Shown: positions 15,153 through 23,550, counted from the stretch's first letter. The stretch is DNA of 64,000 bases from Fervidibacter canadensis (GCA_041446545.1 JBGOEJ010000006.1:62001-126000), one strand, 5' to 3'. Program-made: numbers and translations. The notes: generated by a model from the letters alone, not told the origin.

Positions 15153-17174
15153 ATGTATTGCCTTGACTGTGGGCATAAAAATTCATCGGCAGCGAAACAT
15201 TGCGTCCGTTGCGGTAAATCGCTTTTAACGCAGTTTTGTCCTGAGTGCGGTAACCTTTGCGATGTCACGGAGACGCAATGCCGCCATTGTCGCCAATCTT
15301 TACCTCTCCCGATGCAACGCTTGCTCGGCAAGGGCATGGTGCTGGCAAATCGTTACCGCATAGAGAAGTTGCTTGGTTGTGGTGGTTTCGGTGCGGTTTA
15401 TTTGGCGACGGACATGACTTTCGGTCAAATCGGGCAAGAGCGAAAGGTCGCCGTGAAGGAAAATCACGACCCATCGGCGCTGAACGCTTTTTTGAAAGAG
15501 GCGGGTCTGCTTGCGGACTTGCACCATCCCAACTTGCCACGAGTTAGCGACTTCTTCACTGAGCAGCCGCCGACAATTCCCCAACCTCGCCCCTACATGG
15601 TCATGGACTACATCGCTGGCGAGGAACTTTGGGAGCGAATTCAACGGCAAGGGAAATTGAGCGAGCAAGAAGTTTTGGATTTGCTCGTCGGCATTTTTGA
15701 TGCCCTTGAGTATCTGCACGGGCTACAACCGCCAATCTATCACCGCGACATCAAACCGCAAAACATCCGCATCACTCCCGAAGGGCGAACTTTTCTGGTG
15801 GACTTTGGCATCGCCAAAGTCGGTGGCGGGACGACGACGACATCATCGCGGGCGGCGACACCACCTTTTGCACCACCAGAGCAATACCGAATGGCTGGCG
15901 AAACAGATGACAAAAGCGACCAATATGCGTTGGCGATGACGATTTATGTCGCCTTGACGGGAAGAGTTCCCATCCACGCTGAGGCGCCCAAACGGGAACA
16001 AGCCGTCACTGCAGGCAACCCTGACCCATTAGAGCCGATTGAAAACCTTGTGCCTGAAGTCTCGCAGAGAGTTCGCATTGCCTTGAAGCGGGCATTGAGT
16101 GTGGACAAAAGTGCTCGTTTCCCGTCTATCGTTGACTTCCGCAAAGCCCTTTACCCGCCCCTCGTGATGGGCTTGACACGACGACAACTATTTGCTGCGA
16201 TTGCAGGGACAGCGGCGGGGATAAGCATTTTGGCTTTTGTCGGCTACCAAATCTGGAAGTGGCGGCAACCTTTGTGGCTCGTCGCTGAGTTGAAAGGGCA
16301 TGGAGCGGGTGTAACTTGGGTCGCCTTCACTCCCGATGGCGAGAAAATTCTGTCTGCCAGCCACGACAAAACTGTGCGGGTCTGGGATTGGCGGAAAAGC
16401 AAATGCGAACGGGTTTTGAAAGGTCACACCGACTCCGTGCGTTGCCTCGCCCTTTTGAAGAGCAACCTTTTAGCGTCCGCCAGTTGGGACGGGACGGTGA
16501 GAATTTGGAATTGGCGGAATGGGCAATGCCTTTCGGTGCTTCCTGCCTCCGTCGGTCAGTTGCACGCTATCGTTGCCAGCAAGGATGGGAGATGGTTGGT
16601 GGCAGGGGGTGAGCAAGGGCTTTGCATTTGGCAGTTGCCTGAAGAGCAATCACGCATTTTCCGATTGCCGACGGCAGTGAAATCGCTTGCCTTTCACCCC
16701 AACGGGCGCATTTTAGCCGTCGGGGATGGGAGAGGGCAAATTTGGCTTTGGGATGTCCTTTCGGGAAAACCCGTTGGAGAAGCGCTACCGTCGGCGCATC
16801 GGGGAGCCGTGACAGCATTGGCGTTTCATCCCGACGGGACGCTGTTGTTCTCTGGCGGTGAGGATGCCGATTTGTGCGTTTGGGAAATTTTAAGCCGTAG
16901 CCTTCAAAAACAACTGACAGGTTGGCATCAGCGGGAGATTCGGGCGGTAGCATTTCGTCCCGACGGTCAATTTGCCGTCTCTTGCAGCATGGATGATCGG
17001 TTGCGGCTCTGGAGGACAAGCGATTGGCAGGTCGTGCTTACAAGGGAAGGCGGGCGTAATTGGGCACTGGCTTTAGCCTTCGCCCCATCGGGCAACTTTT
17101 TAGCATCTGCCAGCAAGGACGAAACGATTAAAGTTTGGCGGGTGAAGTTGGAACAACTGCCTCAGTCTCGCTAA
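15153..17174 (+). CDS. Double zinc-ribbon Ser/Thr kinase with transmembrane helix and WD40 domain
   Basis: 673 residues. Residues 1-48 hold two zinc ribbons (C3/C6/C17/C20 and C29/C32/C43/C46). A Hanks-type kinase spans about 60-330: LLGCGGFGAVYLAT, VAVKEN, MVMDYIAGEEL, YHRDIKPQNIRI, VDFGIAKV, APPEQYR and DDKSDQYALAMT. A transmembrane helix (LFAAIAGTAAGISILAFVGY) follows, then a C-terminal WD40 propeller with six or seven blades (VTWVAFTPDGEKILSASHDK, VRVWDW, TVRIWNW, IWLWDV, LCVWEI, LRLWRT, IKVWRV). The kinase faces the cytoplasm, so the propeller would lie outside. The ATG at 15153 has AGAGGTG seven bases upstream; a GTG at 15150 is adjacent. It follows the coupled SWIM-kinase and peptide genes by 15 bp, suggesting one signalling operon. 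Confidence 0.92.
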   Translation: MYCLDCGHKNSSAAKHCVRCGKSLLTQFCPECGNLCDVTETQCRHCRQSLPLPMQRLLGKGMVLANRYRIEKLLGCGGFGAVYLATDMTFGQIGQERKVAVKENHDPSALNAFLKEAGLLADLHHPNLPRVSDFFTEQPPTIPQPRPYMVMDYIAGEELWERIQRQGKLSEQEVLDLLVGIFDALEYLHGLQPPIYHRDIKPQNIRITPEGRTFLVDFGIAKVGGGTTTTSSRAATPPFAPPEQYRMAGETDDKSDQYALAMTIYVALTGRVPIHAEAPKREQAVTAGNPDPLEPIENLVPEVSQRVRIALKRALSVDKSARFPSIVDFRKALYPPLVMGLTRRQLFAAIAGTAAGISILAFVGYQIWKWRQPLWLVAELKGHGAGVTWVAFTPDGEKILSASHDKTVRVWDWRKSKCERVLKGHTDSVRCLALLKSNLLASASWDGTVRIWNWRNGQCLSVLPASVGQLHAIVASKDGRWLVAGGEQGLCIWQLPEEQSRIFRLPTAVKSLAFHPNGRILAVGDGRGQIWLWDVLSGKPVGEALPSAHRGAVTALAFHPDGTLLFSGGEDADLCVWEILSRSLQKQLTGWHQREIRAVAFRPDGQFAVSCSMDDRLRLWRTSDWQVVLTREGGRNWALALAFAPSGNFLASASKDETIKVWRVKLEQLPQSR

Positions 17175-17457
17175 AATAGTCGGGGAAAACCTTTGACGAA
17201 ATTGATGCTGCAGCCAAGCGAGGCGATAAGAAAGCCATAACTGCTCGGAAGTTGCTCACGAAGAGGGAGTATGACTGAAGAAGGTGAGTGAGATGCTGTT
17301 CGTTGCCAGTTTGCTTTTTCGGTGATGTTTTGAGTCTCTGGAAAATTGCCTGAAGGCAGAGTTGTTACAGATTGCAAAAATTCCCGACTTTCTCCAAACG
17401 CTCCACTTCTGGTTTTCGCATGCCCCATTCAGGGGGAAGGAGCGGAAGTTAAGGAGC

Positions 17458-18012
17458 ATGGCATATTGGGAAAATCACCTTGGCGATGCGATGGCATTGC
17501 TCAATCACTATGCGGGTTTCGCAGAGCGGGGCGGAAGCATTTTGAGTGGCAAAAAGGTATCAAGTTGGCACGATGTTGAAGCCCACACTCCTCACGGCTT
17601 CTTAGCCCACTTGGCAGGTCTGGGGTTTGACGAAAAGGGAATCAAGAGAGCAGCGGATTTGCTTTTTGCCTTCCACACCTTTCTGGCAGAGACAAGGGAA
17701 TGCGGCTGGAAACCGAACATTGTTGAGTGGGAACGGGGTATCCGAGAAGTGTTGGCGCTGTTTGAAGAGAGGTTCGTTCTCATTGAGGCTCACGATGAGG
17801 ACACTGCTTGGCGGGAAGCGGAAAGGTTGGGCAAAGAACAGGAAGTGGTTTACGAAAATCCTTATGGCGACGAGGTGCGATGGAAGTTTGTTCAGGTCAA
17901 CGAGATTTTTGAAGTGGATGGCAAGCATGGGAACGAAATTTTCTCCCGCTTTTTGACTTTAAAGGAAGCCAAGTCGCTTTTAAGGAGCCGCAAAAATTGC
18001 TCCGCTTGCTAA
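17458..18012 (+). CDS. DUF4288-like protein of unknown function
   Basis: A 184-residue protein. The C-terminal part (VLIEAHDEDTAWREAERLG, then WKFVQVNEIFEV) resembles the DUF4288 domain, a small alpha-beta fold found near toxins and other conflict genes. The N-terminal 110 residues (MAYWENHLGDAMALLNHYAG...) are helical with no recognised domain. The ATG at 17458 is the first plausible start, although AAGGAG lies only one base before it. The 283 bp between the WD40 kinase and this gene hold no clear gene; only a short unstarted frame (SGKTFDEIDAAAKRGDKKA, ending near 17277) looks protein-like. A small hairpin (GTCCCC/GGGGAC, 18039-18057) follows without a T-run. Confidence 0.65.
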   Translation: MAYWENHLGDAMALLNHYAGFAERGGSILSGKKVSSWHDVEAHTPHGFLAHLAGLGFDEKGIKRAADLLFAFHTFLAETRECGWKPNIVEWERGIREVLALFEERFVLIEAHDEDTAWREAERLGKEQEVVYENPYGDEVRWKFVQVNEIFEVDGKHGNEIFSRFLTLKEAKSLLRSRKNCSAC

Positions 18013-18151
18013 GCCAAAACGCTGATGAACACGGGACGGTCCCCTAAAAAAGGGGACGATGCAGGCAACCATATTGAGCCAACAATGTTTGTTTTTTCGT
18101 CGGCTAAAAGGTCCACCTTTGTTGATTGCCTTGCCCCTCGTTTGGCATCGT

Positions 18152-18817
18152 TTAAGAGGCGAAGCCAACGCCGAGGCGGGGGGCATTGGGGGCGATGCGA
18201 CGGGCGGTTTCGTAGCGGGTCGCCACATCGTCCCAGTCCAAGTTTCGGAAGAAAGCGTCAATGTAGGCGGCTTTGTTTGTCCCGAAGTCAATGAAGTAGG
18301 CGTGCTCAAAGACATCTAACGCCAAGATGGGCGTGGCGTTCCAGACGGGGAAGGTGTTCTGCTCGTCGCCGATGTAAATCATCAGCCGTTCAAAGTCATA
18401 ATCCCATGCCAACCACGCCCAACCGCGAGCGGCGATGCCCGTCGCCTTGAATTCCTGCATAAAGCGCTCTAACGAACCAAAATCGCGGGTGATTTGCTCC
18501 CGCAGTTCTTTGGGCGGTTCGCCACCTTTGCCGCCGAGGTTGCTGAAGTAAAGTTCGTGGTTTTTGACGCCGCCAATCGCGCGGGTCAGTTCCACTTTCA
18601 GGACACGGATTTGGCTGTAAGTCGGGTTGGGGCGAGGCGGCGTTAATTCGGCGGCGGGTAAGTTTTCAATGGCGTCCATGATTTCGTTGAACTTGGCGAC
18701 ATAACCGCGATAGAGGGCGTAGTGCTCAATCATCGTCTTCTCCGAGATGCCGTCCATCTTGTGCAGGGACGGCTTGATTTTCGCCCAATCCTTCGCCTGC
18801 AACCTTCGGAACGGCAT
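18152..18817 (-). CDS. Fe/Mn superoxide dismutase paralogue, divergent
   Basis: A 221-residue protein of the iron/manganese superoxide dismutase fold. The C-terminal metal site is conserved (GWAWLAWDY, ALDVFEHAYFIDFG with Asp and His ligands), as is the helix ligand in NHELYF. The N-terminal site reads EHYALYRGYVAKF instead of the usual HHxxHHxTY, so one ligand His is kept but the neighbouring His residues are lost and the spacing to Tyr is one shorter. The N-terminus (MPFRRLQAKDWAKIKPSLHK) is also atypical. It lies just downstream of a canonical paralogue, separated by a terminator hairpin. It may have different metal use or activity, or be structural. Confidence 0.8.
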   Translation of the reverse strand: MPFRRLQAKDWAKIKPSLHKMDGISEKTMIEHYALYRGYVAKFNEIMDAIENLPAAELTPPRPNPTYSQIRVLKVELTRAIGGVKNHELYFSNLGGKGGEPPKELREQITRDFGSLERFMQEFKATGIAARGWAWLAWDYDFERLMIYIGDEQNTFPVWNATPILALDVFEHAYFIDFGTNKAAYIDAFFRNLDWDDVATRYETARRIAPNAPRLGVGFAS

Positions 18818-18845
18818 GAGGCATCCCCTCCGTGTTCGTGGGTTT

Positions 18846-18885
18846 GGAAAAAGTGCGACGGGAGCGTCTTGGGACGCTCCCGTCG
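18846..18885 (-). terminator. Intrinsic terminator after the canonical superoxide dismutase gene
   Basis: A perfect 13-bp stem (CGACGGGAGCGTC and its complement, 18856-18868 and 18873-18885) closes a 4-base loop. Reading leftward it is followed by CACTTTTTCC. It ends the upstream sod transcript and lies 29 bases before the start of the downstream paralogue, implying separate control of the two genes or partial read-through. Confidence 0.85.
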
Positions 18886-18891
18886 TCGGCG

Positions 18892-19530
18892 TCACTTCTT
18901 CGCTTCGGCGTAGCGGCGGGCGACTTCCTGCCAATTGACGACATTCCACCAGTTCTGCACATATTCCGCTCGGCGGTTGCGATACTTGAGGTAGTAAGCA
19001 TGTTCCCAAACATCCAAGCCCATGATGGGTTTCAAGCCTGCAGGATAGTAGGGCATGATGGGATTGTCTTGGTTGGGCGTTTGGATGATGGTCAAGTCGC
19101 CGTTGGCATCCACGCAAAGCCACGCCCAACCCGAACCGAACAAGGTGATGGCAGCCTGCGAGAAGGCTTCTTTGAAGGCTTGGAAACTCCCCCACTTTTT
19201 GTCGATGGCGTCCGCCAGTTCGCCCGTCGGTTCGCCACCTCCACCTTTGCCTGGAGGTGCCATGATTGTCCAAAAGAGGCTGTGGTTGAAGTAGCCGCCG
19301 CCGTTGTTGCGGACGGTCGTGCGGATATCTTCGGGGACAAGGGTTTGCAAGCCGCTGAGCAACTCTTCAATGCTCTTGCCTTCCAATTCAGGGTGCTTGG
19401 CGATGGCGTCGTTGAGGTTTTTGGTGTAAGTGCCATGGTGCCCTTGGTGGTGGACTTGCATCGTTTCGGCGTCAATGTAAGGCTCCAAGGCATCGTAGGG
19501 ATAGGGCAACTGCGGCAGTTCAAACGGCAT
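18892..19530 (-). CDS. sodA: Superoxide dismutase, Fe/Mn type
   Basis: Converts superoxide to oxygen and peroxide. 212 residues with standard order: FELPQLPYPYDALEPYID, first ligand region MQVHHQGHHGTYTKNLN (His and gateway Tyr), NHSLFW (second ligand), GSGWAWL, and GLDVWEHAYYLKYRNRRAEY carrying the Asp and last His. The ATG at 19530 has a GGAGGTGG site. No signal peptide, so cytoplasmic. The form cannot be assigned to Fe or Mn with certainty from motifs alone, although GGGEP and a Mn-type HH-x-x-HH site lean to Mn or cambialistic. A terminator follows directly. Confidence 0.96.
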   Translation of the reverse strand: MPFELPQLPYPYDALEPYIDAETMQVHHQGHHGTYTKNLNDAIAKHPELEGKSIEELLSGLQTLVPEDIRTTVRNNGGGYFNHSLFWTIMAPPGKGGGGEPTGELADAIDKKWGSFQAFKEAFSQAAITLFGSGWAWLCVDANGDLTIIQTPNQDNPIMPYYPAGLKPIMGLDVWEHAYYLKYRNRRAEYVQNWWNVVNWQEVARRYAEAKK

Positions 19531-19600
19531 CAGCGTCCACCTCCTTGCGAAGTGTGTGTGGCGGAGACGATTATAGCGCACATCGCATCGTTGTCGGCGT

Positions 19601-20362
19601 TTAGAGCGGAAGGGGCGTAGCGGCGGCAAGCAGACAGCGACACAACTCGCCGATGAGGACACTGAGCATCGCCAAATAAAGGAAACCCGTCGCCGCTTGT
19701 GTGGAGCGTTCGCGGGCACAAAAGAGAGCGACACCGTTGACGACCGTCGTGACGACGAAGCCGAAAATCAAGTGCGCCCACAAAAAAGAGCGCAGGTCGC
19801 CGACCAGTTGAGGCAATTGTGACCAAACAAAAAGAAGGGCGAGAAGGGAAAGGGAAGCGTTGAGGGCGGTCAGGACAAAAAGGGCATGAATGGTGCGAAT
19901 TAGCGGGGCGATGGACATGCGGGGTCGGACGATGAACCAGTGACCCAAAATCATCCCGACCGTCGCCGTCCCGCTGAACAAAGCACCTGCAAAGGCGTGC
20001 AGGCGAGAGAGCCAATGCGGTTCGGCGGTCGCCCAAACAGCGATGAAGCCCGCCAAGGTTCCGACGAGGTGCGGCACGACATTGACGAGAGGATTGTCGT
20101 GCAAAATGCCGTAAGTGTAAACTGTCACGCACAATGCCACGATGCCGATAGCGATGACGGCGCTTGAGGGTAAGTGCTCGCGCAAGCCGTAAGCGATGAG
20201 AGTGACAACCCAAGCGATGGGGGAAAGGGCTTTGCCGATGGTGCTGTAAAACTGCCGCCCTGCTTCTGGAGGCATCAGCCAAAGTAGGGCGAAACTTCCG
20301 CAAGTCGCTTGCAAGAGCAATGCCGCCAGCGCCTGCGGTGCGGCGAGGTCAACTTGGTGCAT
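19601..20362 (-). CDS. Seven-helix membrane protein of unknown function
   Basis: A 253-residue integral membrane protein with about seven transmembrane segments and a conserved-looking central stretch, HAFAGALFSGTATVGMILGH followed by WFIVRPRMS. Several membrane histidines (HLVGTLAG, LHAFAG, MILGHWF, LIFGF) could bind haem or metal, but this is speculation. It ends 70 bp upstream of the sod gene on the same strand. The family is not recognised. The start at 20362 is the only convincing one. Confidence 0.7.
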   Translation of the reverse strand: MHQVDLAAPQALAALLLQATCGSFALLWLMPPEAGRQFYSTIGKALSPIAWVVTLIAYGLREHLPSSAVIAIGIVALCVTVYTYGILHDNPLVNVVPHLVGTLAGFIAVWATAEPHWLSRLHAFAGALFSGTATVGMILGHWFIVRPRMSIAPLIRTIHALFVLTALNASLSLLALLFVWSQLPQLVGDLRSFLWAHLIFGFVVTTVVNGVALFCARERSTQAATGFLYLAMLSVLIGELCRCLLAAATPLPL

Positions 20363-20420
20363 AGTGCTCGCCCCTTCGGCGAATGCGGCGCTTCCCTCTC
20401 GTCTGCTTGCCCAAGTTTGC

Positions 20421-21443
20421 TCACCAGCCTTGAATAGGGATGCCGAGTTTGAGCAATTGGCGGCGGTAGGCGTCCATGTTGGCTTTCGTCACGACATCTA
20501 TGCCTGTATCCAAGTGGCGCTTTTCAGGTGGCAATTTGTCCATCTTCAAGTCCTTAAGCACCTTGTCCACGCCTTCAGTGACCATGCGATAGAGGATTTC
20601 GGTGGCTCGGTAACCCATCATGAAGGGGCGTTGCCCGATGGTGGCATCAATCAACCCTTGGCGAATCAACTGCATGTGTTCGGCGGTCGTGTCAAAGCAG
20701 ACGATTTTCACCTTGCCCACTTTGCCTGCCATCTTGACGGCTTGGGCGCAAGCGGGACCGTTGAAGGCGTAAACGCCGAAAAAGCCTGAAAGGTCGGGAT
20801 GGCGTTGCAGGGCGGCTTGGGCGTTGGCTAAGGCTTTGGCGCGGTCTTCATTGTCGTTCAGGGTGTCCACAATTTGGATGGCAGTGCCTTTCAAGGCAGC
20901 CTTAAAGCCGTCCATCCGTTGGACGCTGTTGAGGGCGGTCAACGAGCCCGTGCAAATGGCGACTTTCCCTTTGCTATTGAGCAACTTGACCATCGTTTTG
21001 CCCGCTTCGTAGCCTGCCTTGTAGTTGTCCGTGCCGATGTAAAGCAATCGTCCACTGTCGGGGGCATCGGTGTCAAAAGTGACGATGGGGATGCCCGCCT
21101 TCAGGGCTTTCTGCACCGCTCCTTTGACGGCAGCAGGGTTGGACGGACCGATGGCGATGCCATCCACGCCCTGAGCAAGGTAACTTTCCAATGTGGCGAC
21201 TTGAGCGCGGACATCCTCTTTGGACGGGACGAACCAACGGATTTGACAACCCTTGAACTTTTTCGCCGCACCTTTCATGCCCAATTCCACTTCCCGCCAG
21301 TAAGCGTGGATGGATTTGCCGATGCCCACCAAGACGACGGGTTGTCCCACTTTTTTCGTCTTGAAGGTAGGGGCTGCGGCAAGCAAAGGCAAAAGGGTGA
21401 CGACTCCGAGCACGACAACCCAACCGCTGCCTCTCGTCGTCAT
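20421..21443 (-). CDS. Sugar ABC transporter substrate-binding protein, RbsB-like
   Basis: A 340-residue periplasmic-binding protein of the ribose/galactose type (cluster B). The signal peptide is MTTRGSG followed by a hydrophobic run ending LLAAAP. The two-lobed fold is visible: VVLVGIGKSIHAYWREVELG, GVDGIAIGPSNPAAV, GIPIVTFDTDAPDS, YIGTDNYKAGYEAGK, GFFGVYAFNGPACAQAV, KIVCFDTT and IGQRPFMMGYRATE. The ATG at 21443 follows a GGAGGT site. No ATPase or permease is adjacent; a matching RbsC-like permease is at 58015, too far to be in one operon. The sugar is unknown. Confidence 0.92.
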   Translation of the reverse strand: MTTRGSGWVVVLGVVTLLPLLAAAPTFKTKKVGQPVVLVGIGKSIHAYWREVELGMKGAAKKFKGCQIRWFVPSKEDVRAQVATLESYLAQGVDGIAIGPSNPAAVKGAVQKALKAGIPIVTFDTDAPDSGRLLYIGTDNYKAGYEAGKTMVKLLNSKGKVAICTGSLTALNSVQRMDGFKAALKGTAIQIVDTLNDNEDRAKALANAQAALQRHPDLSGFFGVYAFNGPACAQAVKMAGKVGKVKIVCFDTTAEHMQLIRQGLIDATIGQRPFMMGYRATEILYRMVTEGVDKVLKDLKMDKLPPEKRHLDTGIDVVTKANMDAYRRQLLKLGIPIQGW

Positions 21444-21682
21444 CTGCGCCACCTCCATCTTTCGGATTTCGGGTGTTTTAAAAGTCTGTCACCAACTTTG
21501 GCGGAAAACCGTCGCAGTTGAAAGCTACTCCAGCGGGGCGACCACGAGGTTGAAGCCGAGGACTTCCCGAACAACCTCGCAAAGCATTGACACGGCTCAA
21601 GACGGAGGGCTTTGAAAAGTCGCAAACTTGTGGCGAACCTTGAGTTGCCTTCTGCTGAGTCGGCAAAAAGGAGTGACCTGAC

Positions 21683-22744
21683 ATGCCCGTCACCGAAGAG
21701 CAAGTGCTGGCAGCCTTGAAGCAAGTGCGTGACCCTGAATTGCATCGCGATGTAGTGTCGCTGGGGATGGTGCGCAATGTGAAAGTGGACGGCGAGCGGG
21801 TAGAGTTGGAGTTGGTGCTGACGACGCCTGCTTGCCCTTTCAACGAGCAAATGCGACAGATGGCGTATGAAGCCGTCGCTTCTTTACCCGGGGTGCGGGA
21901 AGTGGTCTTGCATGTTTCGGCGGAAGTGCCGAAGGGTGTGCCAGAACGCACGCCTTTGCCGGGCGTGCGCAACATCGTCGCCGTCGGGAGTGGGAAAGGC
22001 GGTGTCGGCAAGACGACCGTCGCCGTGAACTTGGCGGTGGCGTTAGCCCGTTTGGGGGCTCGGGTCGGCTTGCTGGACGCTGACATTTACGGTCCAAATG
22101 TGCCCCGCATGTTGGGGGTGCGTCAGACGCCCGATTACGACAGCGCCGCCGAAAAAATCATCCCTCTGGAGGCGTGGAGCCTCAAGGTGATGTCGCTGGG
22201 CTTTCTGATCGGCGAAGACCAACCTGTCATCTGGCGCGGACCGATTCTGGCGAAGGCGTTGCAGCAGATGCTCTTTGATGTCGCTTGGGGTGAGTTGGAT
22301 TACTTGCTGGTGGATTTGCCGCCGGGAACGGGCGATGTGCCACTGTCGCTGGCGCAGTTGGTTCCTGTCACGGGGTCTGTCATCGTCACGACTCCGCAAG
22401 ATGTCGCCCTGTATGATGCCTTGAAAGGGTTGGCGACTTTTGAGCGGTTGAATGTGCCCGTCTTGGGCATCGTGGAGAACATGAGTTACTTCGTCTGCCC
22501 GCACTGCGGTGGTCGGACGGACATCTTCCGACGAGGAGCGGTGGAAGCGGAATGCCAGAAACGGGGCGTGCGTTTTCTTGGATCGGTGCCGTTGACGCCT
22601 GAGGTGTGCGAAGGGGGCGATCTTGGACGCCCTGTTGTTGCCGCTCACCCAAACTCACCCGCTGCCCTCGCCTTCAAGGAAATTGCCGCTCAACTGGCTG
22701 CCGCCATCAGCGTCCACAACCTGGCGCAAGTGGCGACAGGTTGA
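21683..22744 (+). CDS. mrp: Mrp/ApbC iron-sulfur cluster carrier ATPase
   Basis: A P-loop scaffold that binds and delivers [4Fe-4S] clusters to apo-enzymes. 353 residues: an N-terminal MIP18/DUF59 domain (residues 1-85, VRDPELHRDVVSLGM) and a MinD-like ATPase. The deviant Walker A is VGSGKGGVGKTTVAVNLA, followed by LLDADIYGPNVPRMLG and LLVDLPPGTGD; the cluster-binding CxxC is in YFVCPHCGG near the C-terminus. RBS AAAGGAGTGA precedes the ATG. It is divergent from the sugar-binding protein gene. The 239-bp intergenic stretch has a TTGACA at 21587 but no good -10 partner. Confidence 0.95.
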   Translation: MPVTEEQVLAALKQVRDPELHRDVVSLGMVRNVKVDGERVELELVLTTPACPFNEQMRQMAYEAVASLPGVREVVLHVSAEVPKGVPERTPLPGVRNIVAVGSGKGGVGKTTVAVNLAVALARLGARVGLLDADIYGPNVPRMLGVRQTPDYDSAAEKIIPLEAWSLKVMSLGFLIGEDQPVIWRGPILAKALQQMLFDVAWGELDYLLVDLPPGTGDVPLSLAQLVPVTGSVIVTTPQDVALYDALKGLATFERLNVPVLGIVENMSYFVCPHCGGRTDIFRRGAVEAECQKRGVRFLGSVPLTPEVCEGGDLGRPVVAAHPNSPAALAFKEIAAQLAAAISVHNLAQVATG

Positions 22745-22769
22745 TTTTGCCGAGAGGGCGTGTTATCAA
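22741..22769 (+). promoter_or_regulatory. Candidate promoter for the mraZ cluster
   Basis: TTGATT and TATCAA separated by 17 bases overlap the mrp stop. The wider sequence (TTGATTTTGC ... TGTTATCAAT) is nearly the same as the promoter-like element before argG at 55693 (TTGATTTTGC ... TGTTATAAAT). Recurrence of the flanking bases supports both as real sites of the housekeeping sigma factor. The transcript would carry a leader of about 270 bases with two hairpins before mraZ. Confidence 0.5.
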
Positions 22770-22922
22770 TAGAGGCAGCCGAACGAGGCAAGGAGCATTG
22801 GAGGTGTCGCAAAGGCGGGCGCATAAGGCGCGTAAAATGTTGGCGTTGTGACTGGGTGTGTTGATGCCTCGTCTCCTTACGGGGCGAGGCAAGGATTGAG
22901 GCGTTAATAATGAGCCCTTGAA

Positions 22923-22965
22923 CCCCAGATGGCACAAGGGGCGCCATCTGGGGCGGTCGCTTTTT
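22923..22965 (+). terminator. Hairpin terminator between mrp and mraZ
   Basis: A perfect 11-bp stem (CCCCAGATGGC at 22923-22933 and its complement at 22943-22953) with a nine-base loop, followed seven bases later by TTTTT. A second, smaller hairpin (GCCTCG/CGAGGC, 22866-22890) precedes it. The hairpin may terminate mrp transcripts or attenuate transcription into mraZ if the promoter at 22741 is used. Confidence 0.6.
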
Positions 22966-22976
22966 GTGCCGCTCGG

Positions 22977-23005
22977 TGGGTGGGAGAAAGTGGGAGCAAG
23001 TGGGA
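22977..23005 (+). promoter_or_regulatory. MraZ operator: three TGGGA repeats at 10-bp spacing
   Basis: TGGGA occurs at 22981, 22991 and 23001, with five-base spacers, preceded by one more TGGG at 22977. In Escherichia coli the MraZ repressor binds TGGGN repeats with five-base spacing upstream of its own gene. The array ends 42 bases before mraZ, so MraZ autorepression of the division cluster is very likely here. Confidence 0.85.
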
Positions 23006-23046
23006 AGTTTCGGAAAGACTTGACGGGTTGATGGAGGGTTGTTGAT

Positions 23047-23523
23047 TTGGAGGAACTGGAAGCCCAGCAAATTGTGGAGTTGCGCCCAGACGAGTGGTTT
23101 ATCGGCACTTTCCGCTACTCGGTGGACGACAAAGGGCGCGTGGTCGTCCCTGTGGAGTTGCGGCAGCGGCTGGGCAGTGAGTTTTACCTGACCATCAGCC
23201 CTTACGACACGGTTTACCTGTTCGCGCCGTCCGACTGGCAACGCTACACCCAACGCTTGATGGAAGCCCACACCGCCAACCCAAGGGAAATTGCGCCCGT
23301 CTTGCAGCGCATCATGGGGTTCGCCAGCAAGGTCAAGGTAGACAGCAACTGGCGGTTCATCGTCCCGCCCAACTTGCGGGAGGCGTGTCGGTTGCAAAAA
23401 ACCGTCTATTTCGTCGGCAGCGGCTACTGCGTGGAGTTGATGAACGAGGAGGCTTACCGGCAGCGGTTCAGCCGCGCCACCGAGGAAAAGGTCAAAGCCT
23501 TGCAAGCCGACCTTGGGCTTTAG
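23047..23523 (+). CDS. mraZ: Division/cell wall cluster transcriptional repressor MraZ
   Basis: A 158-residue AbrB-fold DNA-binding protein with two tandem MraZ (SpoVT-AbrB) domains: FRYSVDDKGRVVVPVELRQ at about 20-40, and SKVKVDSNWRFIVPPNLREA at about 95-115. DxKGR-VVP and DxxxR-IVPP are the expected repeat motifs. It begins with TTG at 23047, seven bases after GGAGGG. The first 15 residues extend beyond the usual start. It heads mraZ-rsmH-ftsL-ftsI and has its own operator upstream. Confidence 0.94.
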   Translation: MEELEAQQIVELRPDEWFIGTFRYSVDDKGRVVVPVELRQRLGSEFYLTISPYDTVYLFAPSDWQRYTQRLMEAHTANPREIAPVLQRIMGFASKVKVDSNWRFIVPPNLREACRLQKTVYFVGSGYCVELMNEEAYRQRFSRATEEKVKALQADLGL

Positions 23524-23550
23524 GACAACACCCTCAGGGGGACAACGGCG

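Noticed and set aside
14679..15176. Minus-strand frame with repeated Asn-Cys-Ala-Gln units
   Set aside because: It is the antisense reading of the 12-bp repeat and kinase C-lobe; no ribosome binding site, and the plus strand codes for a clear kinase.
17188..17277. Short frame SGKTFDEIDAAAKRGDKKA after the WD40 kinase
   Set aside because: It looks protein-like but has no start codon or ribosome binding site and is too short to identify; possibly a remnant.
21587..21616. TTGACA upstream of mrp as a promoter
   Set aside because: The -35 is perfect, but no acceptable -10 hexamer lies 16-18 bases away.
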